Positions 34,738-47,536 are shown, counted from the stretch's first letter. The stretch is 64,000 nt of DNA from Nectonema munidae (GCA_030549495.1 JAUIRK010000945.1:2005501-2069500), one strand, 5' to 3'. Translations and numbers: made by a program. Notes: a model not told the origin generated them from the letters alone.

Positions 34738-35844
34738 TCAACTGAAATATACTTTGTATTTTCCTTGATTGGATGAATTTGAGTAAATAGATCGTTTTTC
34801 TTCACTTGAACTTTTCATCGGACTATCTAAAAATTTTTCACAACATGAAGTGCCTTTTTCGATAAATTGGGGCTTAACAAAGTCCTTTCCACTATTGGTT
34901 ATGTGGCCTTCAACCCAAGGATCTTTCTTCAGTAAATCTTCAATGGCAAAATTTCTCCTTTCTAAATAACTTGCACCCATTTCTATAAAATTGTCAAATG
35001 CGCGACGTTCATGAGACGCGTTTTTTCCGCACTCTTCAAAGTTGCACGCTTTTTCCAACATACGCAAATTTCTTCTGAAATACATCCAATCACTCTTTCC
35101 TCTATATCCCATTTCTTGGGCCATTTCTTTCCGAGAAAATATAAAATCAATGATTTTCAAGTTCCCCTCTTCATCGAACATGATGTTGCTATTGTGTAAA
35201 TAGTTGTTTGTGATATAATTACTACGTAAATAAGCTATCGCCAAAAGTAATTGGGCGCTGTAACTCTTTGCTTCTTCCACGCTGACCCCTTTCTTCAAGC
35301 ATTTTATGCCCAGCGTATCTCCCGGCAAAAATTCTTGAACGATGTAGAGGAATTCTTTATCCAGATAGACGTCATTGATTTCTACCGTGAATTTCGAATT
35401 CAGCATCTTCAGATAATTGACCCCTTGAATAACCCCTTCGACGAGAACTTCTGACTCTTGATTGTACGGTATCACTTTGAGAGCGTGCTTTTTCAAAGTA
35501 TTGATGTTTAAGCACTGATAAACCTTTCCAATTATTCCCTTAGCCAAATATTTTTGAATTACATATTCTTCGTAAACCGATGTTGTTTTGGGTTTCAGTG
35601 CTTTTTTTACGTACAAATAACGAGAATCTTCGTATTTTATCGACTCTGAAACTGTACAAACTGTGTCCTTTTGTGAACCTTCTTTTAATCTCTTGGTATT
35701 TTCACTTTTAACAGAATCTTTTTTGATACTTGAATTTAATGCATTTTGACTTTGTGATGATATGATGTTACTTGAAAATTTTCCAGCAAGCCAAGATATA
35801 TTAGAAAATATAAAGTTGGTGGAGAACATTAAGACCTGCTCCAT
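34738..35844 (-). CDS. AGC-type pseudokinase, copy 3
   Basis: 368 codons, same ends as copy 1. Differences from copy 1: A50T, I95V, T121A (two residues before the ATP-site Lys123), A271E, G334C, N338F, I343M and R347S. The lost catalytic Asp (Tyr215) and the DFI motif are the same. It shares I95V, G334C, N338F and I343M with copies 2 and 4, so copy 1 is the odd one at the C-terminus. Confidence 0.85.
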   Translation of the reverse strand: MEQVLMFSTNFIFSNISWLAGKFSSNIISSQSQNALNSSIKKDSVKSENTKRLKEGSQKDTVCTVSESIKYEDSRYLYVKKALKPKTTSVYEEYVIQKYLAKGIIGKVYQCLNINTLKKHALKVIPYNQESEVLVEGVIQGVNYLKMLNSKFTVEINDVYLDKEFLYIVQEFLPGDTLGIKCLKKGVSVEEAKSYSAQLLLAIAYLRSNYITNNYLHNSNIMFDEEGNLKIIDFIFSRKEMAQEMGYRGKSDWMYFRRNLRMLEKACNFEECGKNASHERRAFDNFIEMGASYLERRNFAIEDLLKKDPWVEGHITNSGKDFVKPQFIEKGTSCCEKFLDSPMKSSSEEKRSIYSNSSNQGKYKVYFS

Positions 35845-36596
35845 TGTTGAAGTAGTTTGTCGTAATATTTTGTAAATGTTAAAATTATTTATTGAATTGT
35901 GTTTAGTATTTTGGTTTGTATTCTCTCTTTATGTATTTTAAACGTGAGAAAGTGGTAAACTAAGTAAGATAGTGGCGAGAAAGTGACGACGCTTTGAAAT
36001 AATCACTGTAATGTGAACTAGCTTGGCAAACGTTTGTTATCGCAATGAAAGAGCCAATGAAAATGCGTGAATTTATCGATGAAATAAATTTGACCAACCA
36101 GATGTGATATCATCATAAAGCACAGAAAGATACAACCATGCTAAAGCCTAAGAACTCATCATCACACCATATAACACACCAAACGGTTAACATATACTGC
36201 TACTACTGTATATAAATAAACCTATATAGCTAGTTTGTATAGCTATAGCTAACCCTAGAAATTCCACCGTTGTTGTGAGATTTCATGTGTTTTTGCAAAA
36301 AAATTCAACATAACTTATCCAATTCTCATATTTGGAGTTCAATGGTGATCATATTTTTTGATTAAAACCAATCAAAGTCATAAAAAGAGATTTTAAACTT
36401 CTATACTAAACTTAAAATTAATTGTTTTATCAACCATGTTCAACTTATTTACTTTGCAAAAAGTTACATCTTAATTTTATTGGCGCATCAAAAAATTTGA
36501 AATATATTCAATATAAACTTATACATGCTTGGAATTGAAAGAGACCAAAGTCTTCCAATTGATATTGTTTTTTTAAGGTTTTGGACCCCATTGGAT

Positions 36597-37690
36597 TTTG
36601 TAACTGTTATTGATGAATAGTTGGTTAGATTCAGGTGAGGTTGCCCAATTAAAAATTTTAAAACACCAACCCAGGAAAATGAGGTATAAAAATGTATCAC
36701 ATAAACGATTGTAGATTTTTTATGTGTTAGTGCCCGAGATATACATAAGAAAGTTAGCAATTAAGAAAGCAGAGTTACCTTTTGGTATTGGGATTTGCGC
36801 TGATAGGTTTTTTATGGATCATAACTCATAAGTTATGTGAATGGACCAAGCAGAAAAATTCCCCATTTTAGGTCCATTGAATAACAATAAAAGATGTGTT
36901 CCATACATTTTTAAGAAAAAACATTTGAGAACTTTGAACCTACAAGAGTTGGAATCCAGGACTCTCCTTTCAATTTGCTCATCTTTAGTGGCATATATCC
37001 CTAGAAAGCATGCAAAAGGTATTCCAAAGCAGTTTTAATGATGAGTAACCAACATTTTAGATAGATGGAACTAATAGGACCTAAACGATTACCTGAATCT
37101 ATTGATACATACCTATAATAGCGTAAAATCAGAGGTTGATAAAGCTAACCAAATGCTAAGAAAGTATACTCCCTATAGAACATCTAGACGATGGCTTATG
37201 GTGGTTTGGTCGAACTACTTTGACATAGCAGGGCTGAACACTTACATTTTATTATGAAAAAACAACCCTCAACTTCAAATAGTAGGAAATTTTATAGAAA
37301 ATACGGTGGAAGGAGAAGTGTATTTCACATATGTGTTTTCAAATGGCAGAGGTTTCTATGAAAATATATGTTTAAAATAGAAACATACCTTCTGAGGTTA
37401 GATTAATTCTGAAATCTTATGGAATTCATAAACTGTATGGAAAAGAGCTCCGTGTCCCAAAGAAGGCAAAAAGAGAGTCTTCCAAAGGTTTAACATCTGC
37501 CTCTTGAACTGTTGTGATGAACACAAGAGTTTTGTGTAACGACTGTTTTGATGATGTATGCAATTGAACCGTAGTTTACCTTTGTTTCTTTTTTGCAATA
37601 AAATAAAAAACACTGTTTCATATTTTTCAAAATATTTTTTCTCTACAATAATTGATTTTGACTTTCTATGGCAAATGAAAAGTTCTGATG
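36597..37690 (+). mobile_element. piggyBac relic (C-terminal half), unit 3
   Basis: Counterpart of 6420-7480: ILGPLNNNKRCVPYIFKK at 36860, LVAYIPRKHAKG near 36990, VDKANQMLRKYTPYRTSRRW near 37135. Here the Cys-rich end is further reduced: the Cys pair before it is lost in a deletion near 37440. Confidence 0.7.
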
Positions 37691-37699
37691 ATTTTTTCT

Positions 37700-38280
37700 G
37701 ATCAAATTACCAACTAATCAATAAACCAACTTTTTATTTGTAATAAAATAGTTTTACAATAAAGATAATGAATGCAAGCTGTAATATTTTCCATAATGAA
37801 GTGGTTTTAGAATCTATGTGCCAATTCCGCCTTTACTGTCAGCAATGCAAAAAGCAAAGATTTATGAATGCATCGATGATGTATCAATTATAATATAATC
37901 AATACCAATGCTAAACACGCATCGATTCATTCATCTATTACTCATATTGAAATTTAAGATGTTACATTACATATTTGAACAAAATTTATATAAACAGGGT
38001 TAGGGTTAGATAATGCCATTTTTAAAAGCCCAACTCTTATACTTTGTATGTTACATATACTTTCTATACATTTCGTTGTTTCTTTTTGTTATCTCCCGTG
38101 GTCTTACCAGATTACAGATATTTCAAAGTGAAAATTTAATATAGTATTTTAAATCAGCTACATTACGAAAAAGTATGCTATAAAAGATAGCCCAATAAGT
38201 TTTTATTCAAGAAAGCGAAGAACATTGCTCCATAACTAGATAAATATCACGGGAATCGAACCTGCGATGATGGGAAGAAG
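37700..38280. other. no gene; half of the foldback repeat
   Basis: 37950-38030 matches one arm of the foldback element at 3059-3140, including cagggttagggttagataatgcc. GGGAATCGAACCTGC (38251-38265) is a perfect B-box-like sequence on the minus strand, but no tRNA cloverleaf or A box accompanies it. Confidence 0.35.
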
Positions 38281-38283
38281 ATA

Positions 38284-38400
38284 TAGTCAGCCCCCGCTTC
38301 TTCGCGGTTCAGCATTCGCGGTATTTTCAGAGATATAGCTACTTGCGGAAAATTTACCAATTCGCCAAATTTACAATTTTTTTTCTGTTTTACAAACTAA
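38284..38400. repeat. pogo/Tigger-like terminal sequence
   Basis: tagtcagcccccgcttcttcgcggttcagcattcgcgg resembles the ends of Tigger/pogo MITEs (CAGTCAGCC...CGCGG, TA-flanked). The opposite end was not found. Confidence 0.3.
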
Positions 38401-38950
38401 AAAAGAGCAATCTCAACTTCCTATCATTATGTTTTTACACCCTGTAAAAAGACTAATGATTCAATTCTTGAAGAAGATAAAAAGGAAGATGTAGCATCAG
38501 AGAAGATAAAACTAATCCTCTATTTTGAACCCAATCTCTCTATTATCATCAAAGCTTAAAAGCACGAGAACATCAGCCTGTCGACCAATATTAGGCTAAA
38601 GCATTTACAATAGATTCCTTATAGCATGGAACTTGCAAATTATATTTATAAAAGAGATGTTTTATTATCATTTTCAAACCCACAATTTCGACAGAGTAGT
38701 TTTGACATAACAACTTTTTTCCCTATTTTTCTAAAACATTTTTGATAGATTCAAACAATTCATACTTCCTTTTGTGTCACAAAACACTATAGTTGATCGA
38801 AGACGCAAAAAATAAGTGGAAAACAAAAAATACAAGATTAGAAACATTTTTGTTTTTTATTGATTTTCTAGTACTGATTGAGAATGCTTTAAATATAGTC
38901 AATCTCTTGAGACTTTGCCCTATGGATGTGATTGGAGATGATGACTGAAT

Positions 38951-39170
38951 TTACTCATCTTTATCTTTGATGTCGAAAACCTTTTCAAACTTCTTGAACA
39001 AGTGGAATCTCTGCAATTCTTGATTCAGATCCTTTTCCAGCTCCATTTTCATCTTTAACTTTTTTTCAACGTATTTCATTCTCTTCTTGATGCTTTTTTT
39101 CACGTACCTTTTCATATAACTTTTCACATCTGATGTGATTTTCTTCTTCAACTCCTTGTAAGTTCTAATT
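38951..39170 (-). CDS. Lys-rich coiled-coil exon, unit 3
   Basis: Same as 24087-24306 with the acceptor at 39171 and TAA at 38951. The exon is unbroken, and every residue from the acceptor onward agrees with unit 2. Downstream on the plus strand the unit-2 homology stops at 39480, exactly where LINE-C starts in unit 2. Confidence 0.5.
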
Positions 39171-39479
39171 CTAGAAAAAAGAAAAATTTTAAAAATAATG
39201 TATCCTAAATGAGTTTTAATTAGGATGCTTTCTGAATTTGTCAAATGATAAAAACGTTCTGAAGAATATGTTAACTCTACTTTTAATTCCTTCATTCAAA
39301 TGGAACTTTTGGTAATTCAATATACTGCTATTTTGCAGTTCACTTTTTTTGTATGTTCGTTTCTGTTAATAAATTGATTGGAATTTTTTATTCATCTGTT
39401 CGTTCAAGGTTTATTGGAATTAAGGTAGATTCAGGATTTGAAGTGTTTTTTGATTTTTTTACATAATTTCTAAATTCTT

Positions 39480-39957
39480 ATGAAAGAATTGATGATAATT
39501 AGGGTATCAAGAACTCGTGAAGTCACACAAATGATTATCTCCATATTCATTTATACTGAATTTGTTTGAGATTGCATTTTTTTTAATTTTTAAACAATGT
39601 TTGAAGTTCATTAAGCCAAAGAAAGTTTAAAAGGATTTCATTTTGTTTTCATGTGATTATTAGGTAAATAATGAATAGAAGCAACAATATGAAAAAAATT
39701 AAAAAATTTTCATCTCATTGAATATTTTTTTACTTTAATAAAAATCTATTATAAAAAAATATAAAAAATTTTTTTAATTGCAAAAAAGTGTGTTTGGATT
39801 GCAAAAATGTGAAGGAGAAGCAAAAATAGGATATATATACTAGTTAACAAATTTCTAAACTTACTACAAAGTAAATATCCAATAATCAATCAGATAACTT
39901 ATTAGTGGTTATGTTAAGTCTACGTCCTAAAAGTTGGAGCTAATAAAATATAAAGGT
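39480..39957. other. no gene recognised
   Basis: AT-rich sequence unique to unit 3 in this window. Confidence 0.4.
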
Positions 39958-40106
39958 AAAAGGCAAAGGTACCGTGTGGTGTTTTCATCGATACGGCACA
40001 ATTGCTCAACTTGTATCGAAATATGAAGAAAGTAGGCTTGTTGCGGGATCGAACCCAAGACCTTGAGTTATCGAAACCAAGTATCTAACCAACCTTACAC
40101 GTGCCC
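39958..40106 (-). mobile_element. tRNA-derived SINE, family 2
   Basis: Minus strand: gcacgtgtaaggttggttagatact, then a B box GGGTTCGATCCCG (40043-40055) and a tail ending cggtacctttgcctttta. It is related to the plus-strand copy at 48899-49050. It lies 90 bases from the Tigger element. Confidence 0.65.
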
Positions 40107-40298
40107 TAATTATAACGCTCTTTTTTCATATTGAGTTTCTCATTCTTATTTTAATTTTGCTTTTCACTCTTGTAATTTTGAACTTCAAAAGATATATACA
40201 GTATAACTCCGTTATTAAGACCATCTTTGGGACTAAACTTTATTGGTCGTATTATCGGGGTGGTCCTAATTGTGAATTTTTTAGTTAACAGACGTGAA

Positions 40299-41818
40299 TC
40301 ATAAAAAACAAAGAAAACACATTAAAGCTTTATTTTGATTTAAAAAAAGAATCAATCGTAATACTTGTTTTTTCCGGTTTTCACAAAAGAATAATTGTTG
40401 CTGAAGTAAGGATTCTGCTTTTGATAGGTGCATCCAGACATCACTCATGTCCTTTTCGAGGCAATACTCTTTTACTTTCTCAATCATATGTAACGCTTCA
40501 TTTGAGCTAATGCCAGACTGAACCGTTTCTTCCTCCTTATCTTCATCATCACTTTCATTTTCTTTCTTCCCAACCCTCAGAGAGCTTTTCTGACGTCTCT
40601 ACATCTTCATCTATTGAGCTATACAGATCAGCTGTTATTTTGTTAGTTATATTTTACCTACTTGTCACTTCGTCTATCAGTCCATTCAGTGAATGATAGT
40701 TTTCAGTTTCTTCTTCACTGGTTATTTCATCAAAATGAAATCCACTCTTTTGAAAACATTTTTGAACAGTAGACTGTTTACATTTTGAAACTGCATGTGT
40801 AATCCAGTTACAAGCTTGTAGCACATTAACCAACTTACTCATGTTCGAAGCATCTTCCGCAGAATCGATCTTCAACAAAATGTGCCGTAAAAGTTGTTTT
40901 CGATATGTTGTTTTGATAAACTGGATTATTCCTTGATCGAGTGGTTGAAGAACAGAAGTGGTGTTGACTGGCAAGAAAACTAATTTGATGTTCGTCATTT
41001 CAATTTTGGTGTGAGATGGTGCATTATCTAAAAAGAGAAACGTTTTTGACGTCGAAGTTTATCATTAAAGGTTTTCAACCATTCGCTGAAAACGCTTGAA
41101 GTCATCCAAGCTTTTTTGTTGTATGACCATTTAAAGTTGAGCTTGTCAGCATTAACATTTTTAAAACAGCGAGGCTTTTTGTTGTGTCCAATGATGAGTG
41201 GTTTTTCAACTGAGAGACTGTGATTCTATTCTTCGATTTTTTTCCACCTATACACTGCTCCCCTTTCACTTTCAAAGTTTTATTAGGTAAGCATCTGTAA
41301 AATAAGCCCGCCTCATCCATATTATAGATATCCTCATATTTATAATTTTTAATCAATTCTACAACTTTCACCTTCCATTCTTCTACGGATTCCAAATCTA
41401 CAGATCCTTTTTCGCCACAAATTGCTCCAAATTTTATTGAATGCCTGTTTTTAAATCTATTCAACCAACCCTGTGATGCTTTAAAATCATGTTTACCCAG
41501 TTTTTCAGCAAAAATAAGTGCCTGTTCTTGTATCATTGGTCCAGATATAGGCACATGTATACTTCTGGCTTTCTGGAACCATTGCCAAGCTAGCTCATCT
41601 ATATCTTCAAAGTTCGAGGATGTTGAAACTCTTTTCCTCTTCATTGATGTATTCGAACTCATGATTATATTTTTACGCTTCAAAATAGATTGGACTTGGG
41701 TTTTGCTTACATTGAATTTTTCTGCCAACTGCCCTTGACTTCTGCCAGTCGAATCTTTCAACAATTCAATTTTTTCTCCCAAACTTAGCTCATTTCTTTT
41801 TAACTTTTTTTCACACAT
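40299..41818 (-). pseudogene. Tigger/pogo transposase (CENP-B-like), broken
   Basis: ATG at 41818. Residues 1-60 are a psq/CENP-B N-type HTH (LSLGEKIELLKDSTGRSQGQ). A second CENPB-type HTH follows (LAWQWFQKARSIHVPISGPM, FKASQGWLNRFKNRHSIKF). Then come DDE_1 motifs: IYNMDEAGLFYR (first Asp), LFLDNAPSHTK near 41015 (second) and LQPLDQGIIQF near 40930 (third). The frame is lost after about 238 codons near 41150. It is open again at 40998-40654 and, as a C-terminal tail, at 40487-40299. At least two frame breaks, so inactive unless complemented. Confidence 0.85.
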
Positions 41819-41826
41819 TTATGCTT

Positions 41827-42233
41827 AAATCTAAATAAGATATTCAAATTCAATATTAAAGAAAGGAAAAAAATTTAAAGAGAAAAAAAATATAAGAATA
41901 AATGACAATGTACTAGTATTGATTTAACTAAAAAACAAGAGCTAAAAATTTTTCTCTCTATTTAATAAATCTAAATAAGATATTCAAATTCAATATTAAA
42001 GAAAGGAAAAAAATTTAAAGAAAAAAAAAATATAAGAATAAATGACAATGTACTAGTATTGATTTAACTAAAAAACAAGAGCTAAAAATTTTTCTCTCTA
42101 TCTAATAAATCTAAATAAGATATTCAAATTCAATATAAAGAAAGGAAAAAAATTTAAAGAGGAAAAAAATATAAGAATAAATGACAATGTACTAGTATTG
42201 ATTTAACTAAAAAACAAGAGCTAAAAAATTTGA
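41827..42233. repeat. three 140-bp tandem repeats inside the Tigger element
   Basis: aaatctaaataagatattc starts at 41827, 41967 and 42107. The units are nearly identical, the third with small deletions. They lie between the transposase start and the right terminus, where the promoter of the element would be. Confidence 0.85.
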
Positions 42234-42602
42234 ATTTAGAAAGTTTCAATTACAAAATTGCAAAAATCTTAATAAATTTAAAAAAAATTATGATGAACCT
42301 AGCTAACCTAAGGAAAGTTTTAATATCATTTAAAAAATAAGAATAATAAATTGACTAACTATGTTAGAAGAAAAAGTTTATGTATGAAAAAGATATCTTA
42401 AACACGTGGTAATATAAAACATAAACCAGATTAAAACTTGAACAAGATGAACTGAAAATTTAAATACATTTTTAAACCGGTCCATGAAAAAGTGGTCGGA
42501 TTTGCGGGGTGGTCTTAACATCGGGGTGGTCGTTAACCGGGGTTCCACTGTATACTTAAAACAGTATTTTCCATATTCATTCACCAAACATTTTGGCTTC
42601 AA

Positions 42603-43960
42603 AGAATCTAGAATTTTTTTATTCTAAATCAAAAGGAGTGGCGTAAACGGGTTCTAAAAGTTCATCGACCTCTGAAATTAAACAATTCTCCTTGAAGCAA
42701 TAAATCGAGACGTTAGCACTCGTACAAATCTATAATTTAGGACTTTGGTTTGGATTTATTTAAGTATTAAAAATATTTAAATTTAATAAACTAAATAATA
42801 AATTAAATTAAAAATAATATGAAGCCTTTCTTTAAACGAGCTTGGATGTAATAATTAGGTTTAAATATGTAAAAATTGTAAGCATTTGGAGACGAAGTAA
42901 ACATTTTAAAGTATTTATTTAAAGGATTCTACGATTATTCTGTTATGAAGGAAAAAGAAAGAAAGATATAACTTGACTGTTTTCACGAATCTCTTTATTT
43001 CTTGATTCGTAAACGAAATCAAAGCATTGATTCGAGTTTGTTTTCCAAAAAACCACAATTTTAAATGATAATATCAAAATAGGTTTATTTCATGCAATAT
43101 AGAACATGGTGAAGAATTGAATCTAGAAATTCATCTTGTATTTCACCTTGAATGCTAGGTGCATGAAGTTAAGCACACAATTTATTATTTTCCAAAATCT
43201 CTGTTCTTCTGATAGCTCTGGAAATCTAAAGATGTTCAGTCTAGATGAACGTAAGTCTTATCAATCAATCCACAAAAAAATTTCAAACATAGGCTTCTTT
43301 CAAAGATGGGCTTCCCAATGGCAGTTCTGTAGTTAAAAATTTTTTTTTTAATTCATTCTTCACTTTCAAAGTTAGATTCAAGATCTTACTATTTTTGCGC
43401 ATCCATGAAACTACTTTTTTCATCTCGAGATTACGATAACCAACATATCTTTATATCGTTCTTTAAATTACCAAATGTTAAGTGCGGTAGTTTTCAAAAA
43501 TTCATAATTTTCATTACAGAATCAACTAATTCTTGGAGGAAAGCAGGGATCTTACTGACTACAGCATATCTGGGGATCATATAGTGAAACTTTCGACTGA
43601 AATACCAACTTCAATCCCAGCATAGCTGGCTCACCATCCATATACAGCATACATAAGTTTTCCTGCCTTCTTTACGAAAAAATGTGAAATTTTTGCAAAA
43701 AAATTTTCACTTTTGTTGAATCTCATCTGAATTCACATCAATAGACATTGAATAAAAGGCATTTGAAAAGTTACTTTTTTGATAGCTTCATTGACTCTGT
43801 ACCCCAGACATCATTGTACTAATACAACTAGCAGAAAAAGCATGGAGATAGTTATATCTTTATTATTAAAGTCTTCTACCGATGTTGTGTGGCACATGAT
43901 ATATTGTGAGAAAATCAACTATATATAAAGGGAATTATAAATATGTATGTATGACATCCC
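42603..43960. other. no gene recognised
   Basis: AT-rich sequence unique to unit 3. A 66-codon plus-strand frame at 43136-43336 has no features I recognise. Confidence 0.4.
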
Positions 43961-44037
43961 ATAAGGTACATGGGAGGGGCACCACAAGGAACATTCGGAG
44001 GCACGACCCATCGTGCCCATATCTAGCTACGCCACTG
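43960..44037 (-). repeat. transposon-like terminus
   Basis: Reverse complement begins CAGTGGCGTAGCTAGATATG and contains GGGCACGATGGGTCGTGCC, an inner palindrome. It is followed by a TA-rich microsatellite (44038-44065). It resembles the end at 2804. Confidence 0.35.
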
Positions 44038-44134
44038 TATATATATATTATATACATACATTTTGTTATATATGCTCTTTCATTTTTACATATATGTTTA
44101 TCGTATATGTAAACTCACATATCACCTGACCGCA

Positions 44135-45297
44135 TAAGACAAAGCCGTGATGAATTGTTTAGCCAGGCCAAGTTTGATATGGAATGGTGGTAAAAGGAGT
44201 TTTTCTTTCTGTACCAGAGGAGTAAACTTGACGTTATGACACCCAATTTTGAAATATGTTCTTTTTGGCCAGACATTTTCTGTGTAATGTTTTTCTTTGT
44301 CCCTACTGTTCCATAAACAAAGGAAGCAGGGATACTTTGTATATCCGCCCTGCATTCTCAAAAGCAAACCAATTATTTTGAAATCTTCGCAAATATCCCA
44401 ATTATACTTTTCATATTTTATCAATTCAAGTAAAAATTACAAATTTTCATAACTTTCTTTAAGTTGTGAGGAATGACCGATAGGTTTTGAGGGATATTTG
44501 TTACCGTTATGAAGCAAAACTGCTTTCAAACTTTTTAACGACGAATCAATAAATAAACGCCATTGGTTGGAAAGATGAGATACTCCAATTTCTTCAAACA
44601 AACGTGAAATATTTGAACAAAAACACAGAGTATTAGACATAGAATAAAAACGTGAAAAGTCTTTGTGTCTATGCCTATACTTTGCAATTTTCACTCCTGG
44701 AGATAACAAATTCCATTCCTTCAGTCGGGAAGCTAAAAGCTTTAGAGATGATTTAGTCAAATTCAAATCCTTCACTAAGTCATCGAGTTCGTCTTGGTTA
44801 GTAAAGTGATGTTGACTTTCAATGAATTTTATTTGTGTTGGTATCCAAGGCTCTTCACTATTGACGTCATCATCATCCTCTTCATCAGTTATAGAAGTTT
44901 GTGGTAAAGATGGAATTGGTAGCTCTATACTATGTAAAACAGGAGCCAAAGAAGAAGGAATGTTTGGATAAACAAGTTTTTTCTTGTCTGTGGGCTTTTT
45001 ATACAAATTAAGATCAACCATACAAAAATAGAAATCATTGAAATGATTGGTAGGTTCCCTCCATACTCTTGGAACAGCAAACGGCATACACTTTCTCATT
45101 CCTCTTTACCAGCCATCCAAAAGTGACTTGCAAGATGCGCAAATCACATGTGGTGCCCAAGATTTGTCCTGGTCACCAATGGAAATGCCGAAATATTTTT
45201 TATATGCAACAAAGTATCTTGTGTTTGAGTATATGTTGAATTTGACTTGTTTAGAATTAATATACTCGCATATTTTACATGTTCTTTTGGACATTTT
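44135..45297 (-). pseudogene. repeat-associated 'WREPTNH' ORF, unit 3
   Basis: The longest N-terminus of the three copies: ATG at 45294 opens MSKRTCKICEYINSKQVKFN with a CxxC finger, then SWAPHVICASCKSLLDGW and a TAA. The frame reopens with MRKCMPFAVPRVWREPTNHF (45099) and runs to a stop at 44437, where units 2 and 4 have Lys. It continues as DICEDFKIIGLLLRMQGGY and ends LGLAKQFITALSYAVR (44140). The intact 5' end shows that the other two copies lost about 0.7 kb before the Q/P-rich exon. Confidence 0.6.
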
Positions 45298-45299
45298 TC

Positions 45300-46044
45300 A
45301 ATCTTAAATGTTTCAAAAAAACAAAAATGCGCAAGTAAAAAAAACTTTTAATAGTTTAAAAAACTCTAATTATATTAACTAAAAAGCTGCAAAACACAAA
45401 GTACAGAATCATGTAAAAAATATTGAAGATGAAATAAAATAATTAATTGCAATGAACTTACCATCATTCTTGCTATAAAAGACATAAAAAATTGAATGAA
45501 ACAAATTTTTGTTACATTGTGTCATATAAAAGACATAAAAAATTGAATGAAACATATTTTTGTTACATTGTGTTATTGATTATTATTTATTTTTTTAACA
45601 CCTAAAATTTCCATTATAAAATGTTTTTTCATTTTTAAAACAATTTTTTAAGACAATTTTATACTTTAAAAAGTTAAATATTTCCGAAATTTTTGGGTTA
45701 ATCTTAATTACTCAAACTATTAACTTTTTTCAAATGAACAAATGAATGCAAAAATCCTAAAAAATAAAGACTTTAAACCCAACCTTAGGCCTACCTTTTT
45801 TTTTAGTTTTATTATTTGTTTGAAAAAGATCACAGTGGTGTCTCAGGATTTAAAGTTTTTTTAAGCATTGATTAAATTTTGCCGTATTGTATACAACTTT
45901 GTTATATACACAATGTATCACACAGTTAGCATTTTTTGTAGAAAAAGTGGCATGATTTTATTGAACACTTTTTACTTATATTTGTTTCAATTATTATTGG
46001 ATCAAATGTTTCTTTTAAGTTTAACTACATTTCCTGCTCTCCAG
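45300..46044. other. spacer with a 51-bp tandem duplication
   Basis: gacataaaaaattgaatgaaaca starts at 45481 and 45532, so a 51-bp unit is present twice. From about 45890 the sequence matches unit 1 (11820-11977), leading into the acceptor of the Q/P-rich exon. No gene recognised. Confidence 0.5.
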
Positions 46045-46575
46045 TGGATCTTTATCCCGATTCAAACTACATCACAGGACAAAGTCAGTACTTGGGCAAT
46101 CAGGTAGATACACAACAAGCGCGCTTTATGATTGGAAGCGAGTTGGATGAAAATAAGCCCCAAGTGCTTCCATATTATCCAGGCTACGATCCCCAAATAT
46201 CCATTCCTTACTCTCAAGATCCGTTGATCCAACAACAAACTCCCAACATTTTCAATTCTATATTCACAAAAAGACTTGAATCCTTCTTTACCGCAAACCC
46301 AACCCCAAAACCCTCAAACACAGCACAGGCAAAGCCGGTACCTCCAACAAGTGCAACAACATCCCCAGTTCATTTCTCCGATCGCCAACAAAGTGGGTTA
46401 TCAAACGCAAATAGCTGCCGTTGTCCCGAACCAAGATCAGTCCCGCGTTCCCGTGGAAATTAAGGAGAACTCGATCTCACAAAGTTCTGTCGACACATCC
46501 TTATTTTCTCCCACGCAGAGCGCTCCTTCTTTGTCGCAGTTTAGATCCTTGCAAATAGAAATCGTTCCAAAGTAA
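46045..46575 (+). pseudogene. Q/P-rich protein, last exon, unit 3
   Basis: The acceptor tttcctgctctccag ends at 46044. The start frame DLYPDSNYITGQSQY runs to FNSIFTKRLESFF and then, out of phase, to a stop at 46461. The Q/P-rich frame of units 2 and 4 is open here from 46276 and ends SAPSLSQFRSLQIEIVPK with a stop at 46573. The 2-base loss within acaaaaagacttg is shared with unit 1. AATAAA follows near 46746. Confidence 0.55.
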
Positions 46576-47536
46576 CACATATTTACTTTGATAGGTTATA
46601 AGTCAGCAGCATTGGGCTTCAAGGTGGCGCGTCAACGACTGCTCTTGAAAGAGAATTTTTAATTTCTCGATTTTGTTTGTTTTTCCTTTTTTTCGATTCC
46701 ATTTTAACATATGTTGGTCGTTTATCTTTCTCTGATTCTATTATAAATAAAATAACGTAAATTCAAATTGAAAAATAGAGTCGTAAGAGATAACATAGAA
46801 TTGAAAAATGTAAAATCGAAAAAAAGATGAAATAGAATCGCAGAATTGTATAATAAGCGTAAAGATCGTATGTATCAGAAAATCTGTACACAAAATCGCT
46901 ATTCGATGACGTCAAGGTATCGTGCACTTTTTGTTAAACTCTGCAAATTCGGATCGATTATGGTATCAAAGTGTTATTTTTCATAAATATGATGCTTTCC
47001 ACATATTTTTCATGTAATTGAAAAAAAATTTGTGCATATATGAAAAAGTGTTTTTTTCCAAAAAAAATCATTCTTAACCATGACATATATTGACCGTGGG
47101 TCGAGGGAAAAATACTTAATGATTATGATAATGAAAGAGCTAACTAGAGTGGGGCATGATCGTGAAAGGAGGATGTATAAGTTTTAAATGCACCACGATT
47201 AGGGTGTTTAAAGCGAAGTTTCATCTTTAGCGAAGTTCCAAAAGGAATGAAATTTTTCTTTCTAAAAGCAAATCCCTTTTCGTGGAAAGATTATTATAAA
47301 AATATGAATTATAGGAAGAAAAATTCAATTTGTATTAAAAAGCCTTCAATATATCGAAGGATGATGTATTCAGATTGAACAAAATTTACTGTAAAATTGT
47401 ACAATTTAATATGTCACTAGATAAACTTTTAAACTACTGAAAGAAAATTGCACAACTTGAAATATTAGAATAAAAGAAGCAAATTTTGTTAGAATTAATG
47501 TTAAGATCATGAGTTAGCCATTAAAAATATATTTAG

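Larger units (their letters stand above)
32069..36596. repeat. segmental block, unit 3
   Basis: Begins with cgcatggccaaaatattttc (shared with 49970 and 62737) and continues through the 20-bp tandem leader to pseudokinase copy 3 and its 5' flank. Small indels separate it from the other blocks, for example a missing 10-base segment after ccaagtgta near 32655 relative to unit 2. Confidence 0.9.
40199..42550 (-). mobile_element. Tigger/pogo DNA transposon with TA target duplication
   Basis: The ends CAGTATAACTCCGTTATTAAGACCA (left) and CAGTGGAACCCCGGTTAACGACCA (right, reversed) form inverted repeats. Both are flanked by TA (40197-40198 and 42551-42552), the Tc1/mariner-type target duplication. 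Internally there is a pogo-type transposase gene on the minus strand and three 140-bp tandem repeats upstream of it. The length of 2352 bp is normal for this group. Found only in unit 3, so it inserted after the duplication or was lost from unit 1. Confidence 0.85.

Noticed and set aside
38250-38265. Possible tRNA gene on the minus strand
   Set aside because: Only a T-arm-like B box is present; no acceptor, D-arm or anticodon arm can be folded around it.
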